64,000 bases of DNA from SAR86 cluster bacterium SAR86B (GTDB lineage Bacteria; Pseudomonadota; Gammaproteobacteria; Magnimaribacterales; D2472): positions 62,001-126,000 of the forward strand of contig CAJJAC010000001.1 of the NCBI GenBank assembly GCA_905181955.1, read 5' to 3'. The notes beneath the pieces are model-generated. The model was given only the letters and a program-made list of their open reading frames with translations, was not told the DNA's origin and searched no databases. Shown here in pieces: positions 44,315 to 52,411 of this stretch (positions are counted from its first letter, which is position 1; each line of letters begins with the position of its first letter). Made by a program: the position numbers and the translations under genes.

Positions 44315-46290
44315 TTAACAAGCAAAGAAAGATAATAGTTACCCATGCATTACCTTATGCAAATGCACCTTTGCATCTAGGGCATATATTAGAATCAGTT
44401 CAAACTGATATATGGGTTAGATTTCAAAATCAGGTAGGTAATGAGTGTTTATTCTTTTGTGCTGATGACACGCATGGCACACCTGTAATGCTTAAGGCTA
44501 AAGAGTTAGGAATTGCTCCTGAAGATCTAGTTAAAGAGGTTAGAGCTAATCATATGGCTACATATAAAGCTTATGATATAAATTTCACGAATTATTACAC
44601 AACCCATTCAGATGAAAATAAAAATTTCTCTGAAATGATTTATAAATCAGCTCTTGATAAAGACCTTATTATTAAAAAAACAGTTAATCAGTATTATGAT
44701 GTCGAAGAAGGCATGTTCTTATCAGATAGATTTATTTATGGCACATGCCCTAAATGCACCTCAGATAATCAATACGGAGATGGTTGCGAAGATTGTGGAG
44801 CGACCTACGAACCAAGAGATTTAATTAACCCAGTTTCATCAATATCTAAAACTACCCCAATTCTTAAAGATAGTGAGCATATCTTTTTCGATCTTCCAAA
44901 AAAAGAAAAAATGCTTAAAGCTTTTATGGAAAAGGTAAATATTCAATCTTCAATAAAAAATAAATTAAATGAGTGGATGGAGGATTTAAGACCTTGGGAT
45001 ATTTCAAGAGACGCACCCTACTTCGGATTTCAGATACCGGGCGAACAAAATAAATACTTTTACGTATGGCTTGATGCTCCAATTGGTTATATAGCTTCTA
45101 TAGATAATTGGGCTACTCAAAACAGCGATTCAATTAACAATTACTGGTCAGAAGACTCTGAATATGAAATTGTTCATTTTATTGGTAAGGATATAGCTTA
45201 TTTTCATGGATTGTTTTGGCCAGCAATTCTGGATAGTGCTAATTTTAAATTACCTGACTCTATTTTTGTTCATGGATTTTTAACGGTTAATGGTGAGAAA
45301 ATGTCAAAGTCTAAAGGGACTGGTATAAAAACAGACTCTTTTGCTAAGCATTGTGATCCTGAAATGCTCAGATATTACTTTGCAGCAAAATTAAATGATA
45401 AAGTCGAAGATATTGATCTAAATCTAGAAGATTTTACTCAACGTATAAATTCAGATCTTGTTGGTAAATATCTAAACATCTTAAGTCGATCCTCAACCTT
45501 TATTCAAAAAAATGATGGCGACTTGGCTAATTCAATAGATATAAGCTTAATCAGTGAGATAATTAAAAATGCTGACCAGATAAAAGAATTTTTTGAGGTG
45601 CGTCAATACTCTAAAGCAATAAGATTAATAATGGATATGGCAGATTTAACTAATAAGTATATCAATGATAAAACGCCTTGGAAGTTGGACAATGATGATG
45701 CTGTTTACGTAGCAACAACAGCTATTAATGCATTTAGACTGATATCAATATTTCTTCACCCCGTTGCACCAAAATTAATATCTAAAGGTTTTGCTTCACT
45801 TGGAGTAGATATACAGAATTATAATAATCTTGAAGATCATCTTGTAAGTACAAAATTAGCAAAATATCTTCCATTATTAACAAGAATGGACCCTATGACA
45901 CTTGAACTATTTAATGAAGAGGAAAATAATATGACAAATGATGAAAATTTAAATGATATGAATACAATTGATATCAATCAATTCTCTGATGTTGAACTAA
46001 GGGTTGCTAAAGTTATCAATGCTGAGGATATAGAGGAAGCCGATAAGTTGATTAAACTAACCCTAAGTGTTGGTGATCTAGGTGAGAAAACTGTATTTGC
46101 TGGAATTAAAAGCGCTTATAAAAAAGAAGACTTGTTAAATAAACTTGTAATTCTTGTTTACAATCTCGCTCCAAGAAAAATGAAATTTGGAGTTTCTGAA
46201 GGCATGGTTCTGGCATCTTCTAATGAAGATGGAGGAATATATTTAATTTCACCGGATGATGGTGCGAAGGAAGGGCAAAGAGTTAAATGA
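44314..46290 (+). CDS. metG: Methionyl-tRNA synthetase, apparently starting at ATT
   Basis: About 658 residues. HIGH-type motif ALPYANAPLHLGH, zinc knuckle CPKCTSDNQYGDGCEDCG (near 145), KMSKSKG near 329, and a C-terminal Trbp111-like tRNA-binding domain from about 552 (FSDVELRVAKVI ... GMVLAS). The first ordinary start codon in frame (TTG 44371) lies inside the HIGH motif and would delete KIIVTHALPYANAP, so it cannot be right. Upstream the frame is open back to 44275 with no ATG, GTG or TTG; ATT at 44314 gives an N-terminus of the right length. ATG of the next gene overlaps the stop. Confidence 0.9.
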   Translation: MNKQRKIIVTHALPYANAPLHLGHILESVQTDIWVRFQNQVGNECLFFCADDTHGTPVMLKAKELGIAPEDLVKEVRANHMATYKAYDINFTNYYTTHSDENKNFSEMIYKSALDKDLIIKKTVNQYYDVEEGMFLSDRFIYGTCPKCTSDNQYGDGCEDCGATYEPRDLINPVSSISKTTPILKDSEHIFFDLPKKEKMLKAFMEKVNIQSSIKNKLNEWMEDLRPWDISRDAPYFGFQIPGEQNKYFYVWLDAPIGYIASIDNWATQNSDSINNYWSEDSEYEIVHFIGKDIAYFHGLFWPAILDSANFKLPDSIFVHGFLTVNGEKMSKSKGTGIKTDSFAKHCDPEMLRYYFAAKLNDKVEDIDLNLEDFTQRINSDLVGKYLNILSRSSTFIQKNDGDLANSIDISLISEIIKNADQIKEFFEVRQYSKAIRLIMDMADLTNKYINDKTPWKLDNDDAVYVATTAINAFRLISIFLHPVAPKLISKGFASLGVDIQNYNNLEDHLVSTKLAKYLPLLTRMDPMTLELFNEEENNMTNDENLNDMNTIDINQFSDVELRVAKVINAEDIEEADKLIKLTLSVGDLGEKTVFAGIKSAYKKEDLLNKLVILVYNLAPRKMKFGVSEGMVLASSNEDGGIYLISPDDGAKEGQRVK

Positions 46291-47327
46291 AGGAAGTTGA
46301 TATAGTTGTAATTGGTGCTGGACCAGTCGGTCTTTTCACCGTCTTTGAAGCAGGACTACTTGGTCTAAATTGTGTACTGATTGATAATCTAGATAAGCCA
46401 GGCGGACAATGCGCTGAGCTATATCCAGAAAAACCAATATATGACATACCAGGTGTTCCCTTCCAGACTGCTCAACAGCATGTTAATGCTTTGCTTGAGC
46501 AAATTAAACCATTTGATTATGAATTATTACTTAATCAAAGAGTTAATGAGATAAAAGTTATTAATTCTGAGAATGATATTAATACATGGGAGGTTACTAC
46601 TTCTGATAATAATGTCTTTAATACAAAAAATGTATTTGTAGCTGCTGGAGCTGGCTCTTTTGAAGCCAGAAGACCTCCCAATATTGATAATCCAGATCAA
46701 TTTCTTGGGTCAGGAGTTTCATATGCTGTTAGATCTAAAGATCTATATAAGAATAAAGATTTAATTATTTTTGGTGGTGGTGATTCAGCTTTAGATTGGA
46801 GTGTGGAGCTAGCTGGTATTGCTAAATCTATAAGCTTGGTTCACAGGCGTGATGAGTTTAGGGGAGCACCTCATACTGAAAAGCTTATGAGGGATCTTGT
46901 TGCTGATAATAAATTAAAACTTTTGACGCCTTACGTTATTGACTCGATTATCGGTGATGATAGTGTTAGCGGCGTTAACTTAAAAAACTTTGATACAAAT
47001 GAAATCAAAACATTTAATGCTGATGAGCTTTTGTTTTTATTTGGATTAAATAAAAAACTTGGGCCGATATTAGAATGGAATATTGACCTTGATGGTAAAA
47101 AAATAGATGTAGACACCTCTACATATTCAACTAATCTTGATGGTGTTTTTGCAGTTGGAGATATTAATAATTATGTGGGTAAGCTAGATTTAATACTTTG
47201 CGGATTTCACGAAACCACCATAGCCGTTCAAGAAGCTTATAGACGAATAAACCCCGGTAAAAGAGTTCCATTTGCTTACACAACCTCAAATACTAAACTT
47301 CAGGCTAAGCTTGGAGTTAATTCCTAA
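46287..47327 (+). CDS. Ferredoxin/flavodoxin-NADP+ reductase, TrxR-like type
   Basis: 346 residues: FAD motif VVIGAGPVGLFTVFEAG, the family segment KPGGQCAELYPEKPIYDIPG, NADPH motif FGGGDSALDWSVELA, and VFAVGDINNYVGK. It lacks the CxxC of thioredoxin reductases and fits the YumC-type FNR group. It transfers electrons between NADPH and ferredoxin. ATGA overlap with metG; followed 5 bases later by the ferredoxin-like gene, a likely partner. Confidence 0.86.
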   Translation: MKEVDIVVIGAGPVGLFTVFEAGLLGLNCVLIDNLDKPGGQCAELYPEKPIYDIPGVPFQTAQQHVNALLEQIKPFDYELLLNQRVNEIKVINSENDINTWEVTTSDNNVFNTKNVFVAAGAGSFEARRPPNIDNPDQFLGSGVSYAVRSKDLYKNKDLIIFGGGDSALDWSVELAGIAKSISLVHRRDEFRGAPHTEKLMRDLVADNKLKLLTPYVIDSIIGDDSVSGVNLKNFDTNEIKTFNADELLFLFGLNKKLGPILEWNIDLDGKKIDVDTSTYSTNLDGVFAVGDINNYVGKLDLILCGFHETTIAVQEAYRRINPGKRVPFAYTTSNTKLQAKLGVNS

Positions 47328-47332
47328 AGATC

Positions 47333-48007
47333 GTGGAGCTTATAAAGCTGATACATGATGAATTGCCTCAAATTCAATGTGGAAGATGTGATACGCCTGG
47401 TTGTTACCAGTATGCTGAACAGATAGCTAATGGTGGTATTCATGATAGATGTGTACCAGGTGGAACGAAAACACTAAATAACTTAAATAAAATTTTAGCT
47501 AAAAATATCACTTCAGTTGATATGAACTATGGCCCATCTATTCCACTTCAGATTGCTATAATAGACGAATCTGAATGTATTGGATGCAAAAAATGCATTA
47601 CAGCCTGCCCTGTCGATGCAATTGCTGGCTCCGTTAATCTTATGCATAATATTATTGATGAGCTCTGTACAGGATGCGAGCTTTGCATAGAGCCATGTCC
47701 TGTTGATTGCATAGACTTGGTTGAAACTTTTAATAAGGATAGCCGCGTTGTTTCACAAGTAAATTACGACGCCACAAGCAGTCTTCGTATGAATGAATCT
47801 AAGCAAAAAAGAATGGATACAGCTAATCATATTAATAAAGAAATAGGCGGTGTGATTAATACTAAATTGGAAAATAGAAATTCAGATACAAGCGAAAACC
47901 TAAAAAGTCTTCAATTAAAAATCCTTAACGACCAATTAGATAATTTTCATAATTTAAATGAAGATGAAAAAAATACATTTATTAGAAATCTAAATACCGA
48001 GGACTAA
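47333..48007 (+). CDS. RnfB-like ferredoxin (Fe-S domain plus two 4Fe-4S motifs)
   Basis: 224 residues starting at GTG. The N-terminus carries the RnfB Fe-S domain (LPQIQCGRCDTPGCYQYAEQI ... RCVPGG), then CIGCKKCITACPVDAI and CTGCELCIEPCPVDCI bind two 4Fe-4S clusters. The hydrophobic N-terminal anchor of true RnfB is missing, and no other rnf gene is present, so this is a soluble relative. The last 80 residues are polar and helical. Placed between an FNR and RNase T. Confidence 0.83.
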   Translation: MELIKLIHDELPQIQCGRCDTPGCYQYAEQIANGGIHDRCVPGGTKTLNNLNKILAKNITSVDMNYGPSIPLQIAIIDESECIGCKKCITACPVDAIAGSVNLMHNIIDELCTGCELCIEPCPVDCIDLVETFNKDSRVVSQVNYDATSSLRMNESKQKRMDTANHINKEIGGVINTKLENRNSDTSENLKSLQLKILNDQLDNFHNLNEDEKNTFIRNLNTED

Positions 48008-48010
48008 TTG

Positions 48011-48601
48011 ATGATTAAGGATAGATTTCGTAAATATCTCCCAGTTGTTGTTGATCTAGAGACGGGAGGATTTAATCCTAAAAATAATGCCATTCTAGAA
48101 ATTGCTGCAACACTTATTCATAAAAATAGTGAGACTAATAAATTAGAAGTAGGTAAAACCCATAGATATCATATAGAGCCTTACGAAGGACTACTCGTTG
48201 AGCAAGAGTCCTTAGATTTCACAAAGATTAATCTTAATCACCCTCTAAGAAATGCCGTATCTGAAAAAGAAGCTTTAGATGATCTTTTTAAAATTATTAA
48301 TACAGTTAGAACTGAAAATGGCTGCTCAAGAGCAATATTAATAGGTCATAATGCTCATTTTGATCATGCGTTTCTTACAGAATCTATCTCAAGAAATAAC
48401 AATAAAAAATCTCCATTTCACCCCTTTTCAGTTTTAGACACCGTTACTCTTGGCGCTCTTCATACCAAGCAGACTGTTTTAGCCAGAATTTGTGATGTAT
48501 TGGATATAGATTATGACTCTAAATTAGCGCATTCTGCTGCCTATGATTCAGATGTCACTGCTCAAGTCTTTTGTAAAATTATTAATGAATTTGATCACTA
48601 G
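48011..48601 (+). CDS. rnt: Ribonuclease T
   Basis: About 196 residues of DEDDh exonuclease: VVVDLETGGFNPKNNAILEIA (first acidic pair), LIGHNAHFDHAFL, and AHSAAYDSDVTA with catalytic His/Asp. The RNase T markers PFHPFSVLDTVTLGAL and YEGLLVEQESLDFTKI are present. Trims tRNA and other RNA 3' ends. The ATG at 48011 is preferred over the adjacent TTG at 48008. Confidence 0.93.
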   Translation: MIKDRFRKYLPVVVDLETGGFNPKNNAILEIAATLIHKNSETNKLEVGKTHRYHIEPYEGLLVEQESLDFTKINLNHPLRNAVSEKEALDDLFKIINTVRTENGCSRAILIGHNAHFDHAFLTESISRNNNKKSPFHPFSVLDTVTLGALHTKQTVLARICDVLDIDYDSKLAHSAAYDSDVTAQVFCKIINEFDH

Positions 48602-48610
48602 CTTTTTATA

Positions 48611-48642
48611 AATGATTCTCATAAGCATAATGATTATCATTA
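48611..48642. promoter_or_regulatory. Fur box(es) upstream of the ferritin-like gene
   Basis: TAATGATTATCATTA (48628-48642) is a perfect 7-1-7 dyad and matches the Fur consensus core AATGATnATCATT. An adjoining AATGATTCTCAT (48611-48622) is a second, imperfect half-overlapping site, as often seen in tandem Fur operators. Confidence 0.8.
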
Positions 48643-48676
48643 ATTAAATACCTTAAATCAGTACTTTACAAATTAA

Positions 48677-48697
48677 TACTAATAAAATATATTAGTA
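48677..48697. promoter_or_regulatory. Second dyad between the Fur box and the ferritin-like gene
   Basis: TACTAATA and TATTAGTA form 8-base inverted arms around 5 bases. It lies 38 bases upstream of the start codon. It may be another regulator's operator; I cannot name one. Confidence 0.35.
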
Positions 48698-48734
48698 ACT
48701 TGAGTTTAATAATTAATAAAAAAAAGGAGTAATT

Positions 48735-49175
48735 ATGGAGATGAAATCACTAGATTCAGGGGAAGTATGCAATATTCTTAATGAAATAATGGAATATGAA
48801 TTAGCTGGAGTTGTTAGATACACTCACTCAGCGCTAATGGTAAGTGGTCCATACAGAATACCCATAGTTACATTTCTTAAAGATCAGGCTACCGAATCAT
48901 TACTACACGCTCAACAAGCTGGCGAATTAATTGCTGGATTAGACGGTCATCCTAGTCAAAAAATTGCTAAAATTGAAGAAACAAATAGACATTCAATTAA
49001 AGATATTCTCGAGGAAGGACTTGGTCATGAACTTCACGCTTTAAGTTTATACAAAAGATTGCTTATAAGTGTTGAAGACGCATCTGTATATTTAGAAGAA
49101 TATGCTAGAAGCATGATTGGTGAAGAAGAGCAACACTCTTTAGAGCTCAAGGCGATGTTAAAAGATTTTGGCTAA
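48735..49175 (+). CDS. Bacterioferritin-like ferritin-fold protein
   Basis: 146 residues of four-helix ferritin fold. Iron ligands: Glu in EYELAGVVRYTH, ExxH in TESLLHAQQ, Glu in GHELHAL and ExxH in GEEEQHSLEL, as in bacterioferritin/Dps-like diiron sites. The haem-ligating Met of E. coli Bfr (Met52 region) appears to be Leu, so haem binding is doubtful. A strong AAGGAG at 48724-48729 precedes the ATG. The Fur box upstream indicates iron control of storage or detoxification. Confidence 0.8.
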   Translation: MEMKSLDSGEVCNILNEIMEYELAGVVRYTHSALMVSGPYRIPIVTFLKDQATESLLHAQQAGELIAGLDGHPSQKIAKIEETNRHSIKDILEEGLGHELHALSLYKRLLISVEDASVYLEEYARSMIGEEEQHSLELKAMLKDFG

Positions 49176-49176
49176 T

Positions 49177-49491
49177 CTACTCTGAAGTAGCCTTTATCAT
49201 TTTAGATAACTCACCAGATTCGTGTAGTTCAGTAACAATATCAGCTCCCCCTATCAACTCACCGGCAACAAAAACCTGCGGAAATGTAGGCCAGTCAGAA
49301 ATGGAAGGTAATGTTGAGCGTATTTCGGTGTTAGCAAGAACATCAACATAAGAAAATTCAGCCTCACAATCAATTAAAGCTTGAACTGTTTTAGCTGAAA
49401 AACCACAACGAGGCTCATAGGGAGTTCCTTTCATATAAATAAGGATATTATTTTTAGCTATTTGCTCTTTAAGTTTTTCTTCAGTACTCAT
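49177..49491 (-). CDS. grxD: Monothiol glutaredoxin GrxD
   Basis: 104 residues with the CGFS active site (Cys29 in PRCGFSAKT), the WPTFPQVFVAGELIGG glutathione region and MKGTP near the N-terminus. GrxD carries 2Fe-2S clusters to targets, often with BolA. It ends one base after the convergent ferritin-like gene; with pdxJ upstream (2-base gap) it forms a short operon. Confidence 0.95.
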   Translation of the reverse strand: MSTEEKLKEQIAKNNILIYMKGTPYEPRCGFSAKTVQALIDCEAEFSYVDVLANTEIRSTLPSISDWPTFPQVFVAGELIGGADIVTELHESGELSKMIKATSE

Positions 49492-49493
49492 GA

Positions 49494-50243
49494 TTAACCC
49501 TTAGTAATGTGTATATATCTCTTTATAGTATCTCTAAAGCCATAATTCAAGGCATCAACTATTATTGCATGACCAATTGATACCTCATCAATAAGATTTA
49601 ATGCTCTTAAAGCTGGCAAGTTCTCTAAATTCAAGTCATGACCTGCATTAATTCGCAAACCTAATATTTTTGCGTGTAATAAAATATTTTTATAACTTTC
49701 AATAAGTTCAAGTGTATTGGTATTATTATTCTTATAACTCTTAGAATAGTCTTCTGTATAAAGCTCTATAGTGTCTGCAGTTAATGAAAAAGCATAATCA
49801 ACAGACTCTATTGTTGGGTCTATAAATAAACTTACACGATCAGCATAGGATTTTAAAAGAGTAATAGTTTCTCTTAATTCATTGTCGTGCTCACCGGATG
49901 ACCAACCATGATCTGATGTTATTTGGCTTAGTGTATCTGGAACTAATGTTGCTTGAGTGGGTTTGCATATCTTGATTAATTCATTAAACCCAAGATAGTC
50001 CCCAGTTTGTTGTTCAAATGGATTTCCTTCAATGTTAAATTCAGCCCCTAGATCTTGTACTATTTTACTTAATTCGATAACGTCATTTGAAGTTGCATGT
50101 CTATGATCAGGCCTAGGATGAAGCGTTATACCCTCTGCACCCTCCTCTAGAGCCTGTACAGCAAATTCTTTAAGGTTTGGGTAATCAGAGCCGCGTGAGT
50201 TTCTAAGTAAAGCTATCTTGTTTAAATTAACGCTTAAAAGCAT
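49494..50243 (-). CDS. pdxJ: Pyridoxine 5'-phosphate synthase
   Basis: 249 residues. SVNLNKIALLRNSRG, GITLHPRPDHRHA, FNIEGNPF, and LRINAGHDLNLENLP and EVSIGHAIIVDAL are PdxJ signatures. It makes pyridoxine phosphate from deoxyxylulose phosphate and aminoacetone phosphate in the cytoplasm. Downstream grxD follows directly. Confidence 0.95.
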   Translation of the reverse strand: MLLSVNLNKIALLRNSRGSDYPNLKEFAVQALEEGAEGITLHPRPDHRHATSNDVIELSKIVQDLGAEFNIEGNPFEQQTGDYLGFNELIKICKPTQATLVPDTLSQITSDHGWSSGEHDNELRETITLLKSYADRVSLFIDPTIESVDYAFSLTADTIELYTEDYSKSYKNNNTNTLELIESYKNILLHAKILGLRINAGHDLNLENLPALRALNLIDEVSIGHAIIVDALNYGFRDTIKRYIHITKG

Positions 50244-50254
50244 GAAATGGTATC

Positions 50255-51610
50255 CTAGTTACCAGAATGATCGTCAGAGTAGTCAGATACTAAATTTATA
50301 AAACTTTTAACACCTGCATCTAAAGCTGAATCATGAACAATAAAGTAAGGGGTATGATTACCAGGAGCTGATTCAACACCTTTACCATTAACACCTAACC
50401 AAAAATATAATCCAGGTACTTCGTTTGCGAAGAAAGCAAAATCCTCGGCGCCCGTTGAGGCTAATATATCTGAACTAAACATTCCTCCTGTTGCCTCAAT
50501 TAAAGATTGAGAATAATTTTTTACTAAATCAGGATCGTTTACCGTAACTGGGTAAGATCCATATATTGCAAAATCAACAGTCGCTTCTACGTTATGAGCT
50601 TCAGCAATATTTGTAGCAATTGTTCTCATCTCTTTGTGAATTAAACTTAGCACTTCATTGTCAAAAGTTCTTATAGTTCCTTCCAGCATTGCTGTCTCAG
50701 GAATAATATTATTTCGTGATCCTGCTTTAACAATTCCTACCGATATCACTGCTGGATTTTCTCGTATATCTATTCTTCTGCTTAGAATAGTTTGTAAACT
50801 AGTGCCTATATCAAAAGCTGCCATAATTGGATCATTAGAAGCCCAGGGTGTTGAGCCATGTGACTGAGTTCCTTTAATATTAATTCTAAAAGCTTCTGCT
50901 GAAGCCATTGCAGGGCCTGACTTAACAGCAACAGCACCATGATATGAGTTAGTTACATGCATACCAAAGATAACATCAGGCTTTTCTTCAAAAATACCCT
51001 CTTTAAGCATTAACTCAGCGCCCCCCTCTTCGCCTTCTGGAGGGCCCTCTTCAGCAGGTTGAAATATTAATAAAATATCACCATGAAGCTTATCAGTATT
51101 CCTTGAAAGAAAATCTGCAACTCCAAGCATGACCGCTATATGCGCATCATGTCCACAGGCATGCATAACACCAACTTCATTTCCTTGATAGGTAGTTTTT
51201 TCGGTAGAGGCGTATGGAAGATTAGTCATTTCTGTAACTGGTAATCCATCTATATCAGCTCGCAGCGCTATGAGAGGACCGGGATGCTCACCTCTAATAT
51301 ATGCAGTTAAACCTGTATAGGCAATTTCAGTTTGCACTTCTAAACCTAGATCTGTAAGAATTTGCTCTATGCGTTTGGAGGTTCGGAATTCTCTATTACC
51401 AAGCTCAGGATATTGGTGAAAATAATGCCTCCATTTAATGACTTTTGACATTAATCCGTCAATATCTTGGTTTAAAGATTCTTTCAATGGGCTGGGATTT
51501 ATTAAAATAGTATTATTTAAAAGAGATTCCTCGTTAACACTCATCAACTGTGCAGAAACAGGAAATAAAAATAATAATAATAATAATTGCAGTAATTTAG
51601 ATTTATACAT
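50255..51610 (-). CDS. Exported M20 family amidohydrolase/peptidase
   Basis: 451 residues with a signal peptide ([16 protein letters not shown]). Metal motifs of the M20D group: HACGHDAHIAVML, AEEGPPEGEEGG, GMHVTNSY, STGAEDFAFFA and a final GNHTPYFIVHD. Family members remove acyl groups from amino acids (hippurate, N-acetyl amino acids, IAA conjugates). With an export signal it probably works in the periplasm. Separated from pdxJ by 11 bases on the same strand. Confidence 0.86.
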   Translation of the reverse strand: MYKSKLLQLLLLLFLFPVSAQLMSVNEESLLNNTILINPSPLKESLNQDIDGLMSKVIKWRHYFHQYPELGNREFRTSKRIEQILTDLGLEVQTEIAYTGLTAYIRGEHPGPLIALRADIDGLPVTEMTNLPYASTEKTTYQGNEVGVMHACGHDAHIAVMLGVADFLSRNTDKLHGDILLIFQPAEEGPPEGEEGGAELMLKEGIFEEKPDVIFGMHVTNSYHGAVAVKSGPAMASAEAFRINIKGTQSHGSTPWASNDPIMAAFDIGTSLQTILSRRIDIRENPAVISVGIVKAGSRNNIIPETAMLEGTIRTFDNEVLSLIHKEMRTIATNIAEAHNVEATVDFAIYGSYPVTVNDPDLVKNYSQSLIEATGGMFSSDILASTGAEDFAFFANEVPGLYFWLGVNGKGVESAPGNHTPYFIVHDSALDAGVKSFINLVSDYSDDHSGN

Positions 51611-51638
51611 AGTTTCTTTAATTTAAAAGAAAATAGGA

Positions 51639-52403
51639 TTAATTTCCATACAAATCATCTTTTTTTAAAATGCCTAGAGCTTTGGCATTGGTTGTAACTT
51701 TTGTATTGTCTTTATAACCATTTATTAAAACAATGGGTTTTCTTTGATCACCTTGACCCATTAGAATAGAGGCTGCTGCTGCAAGCTCATCACCTGCAGC
51801 TATCTCAGTTGTGACCAAGGTATTTCCATACATATCACTCGAACCTTTTTTATCTAACAGACAATTAATACCCGAGCTGCCGATTGCAAAGCCAGTTATT
51901 CCGTATCTATATGCCCGCGTCATTGAATCGCTAATAATAATATGTACCTGTATTCCAAGTAATATAGATAGCTCATTGCCTATATCTTCTGCACTTTGAT
52001 TAGGATCTTCTGGAAGCAATAAGACCTGATTAGTTGATTGATCTATATTAGATCTATCGATGCCAGCGTTGATATTTATAAATCCAAGTTTATGCTCGAC
52101 AATTAAAACATTATTATTTGAGCTAATAACAGAGTTAGATTCCCTGAGAACTAATTCAATAAAATTAGCTGATTTATCTAACTTTTTTGATAGTTCAATT
52201 GCTTGATTAGATGGGGTAACGGTATCTAGATTGATATATCTATTCTCTGATTTAGAAACAATTTTTTGAGCAATGACAAAAATAGTTCCTTCTAAAACTT
52301 TAGTATTAGTTTCAGTTATAGATTTAAATATTATTTCAGCTAGATTATCACCTGGGTTTATATCAGGGAGGTTATCTAAGGATTGAAGTGTTAATGAATT
52401 CAT
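51639..52403 (-). CDS. cofE: CofE-like F420-0:gamma-glutamyl ligase
   Basis: 254 residues. The family's central motifs are visible: VIAQKIVSKSENR (TQKVVSKaEgR type), VLRESN, then ISDSMTRAYRYGITGFAIGSSGI, matching the SDTxGRPWRxGxxdxAIGxaG block of CofE/FbiB, and DELAAAASILMGQGD. CofE adds glutamates to coenzyme F420-0 using GTP. No other F420 gene is in the window, so the substrate is uncertain; an F420-independent paralogue is possible. Located between the M20 and GPH transporter genes on the same strand. Confidence 0.78.
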   Translation of the reverse strand: MNSLTLQSLDNLPDINPGDNLAEIIFKSITETNTKVLEGTIFVIAQKIVSKSENRYINLDTVTPSNQAIELSKKLDKSANFIELVLRESNSVISSNNNVLIVEHKLGFININAGIDRSNIDQSTNQVLLLPEDPNQSAEDIGNELSILLGIQVHIIISDSMTRAYRYGITGFAIGSSGINCLLDKKGSSDMYGNTLVTTEIAAGDELAAAASILMGQGDQRKPIVLINGYKDNTKVTTNAKALGILKKDDLYGN

Positions 52404-52411
52404 AGAAAATA

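Noticed and set aside
44371-44373. TTG as the metG start
   Set aside because: It lies within the HIGH motif of the synthetase and would remove essential active-site residues.
48601-48642. rnt terminator
   Set aside because: The symmetry belongs to the Fur dyad and is not followed by a T run suited to termination.
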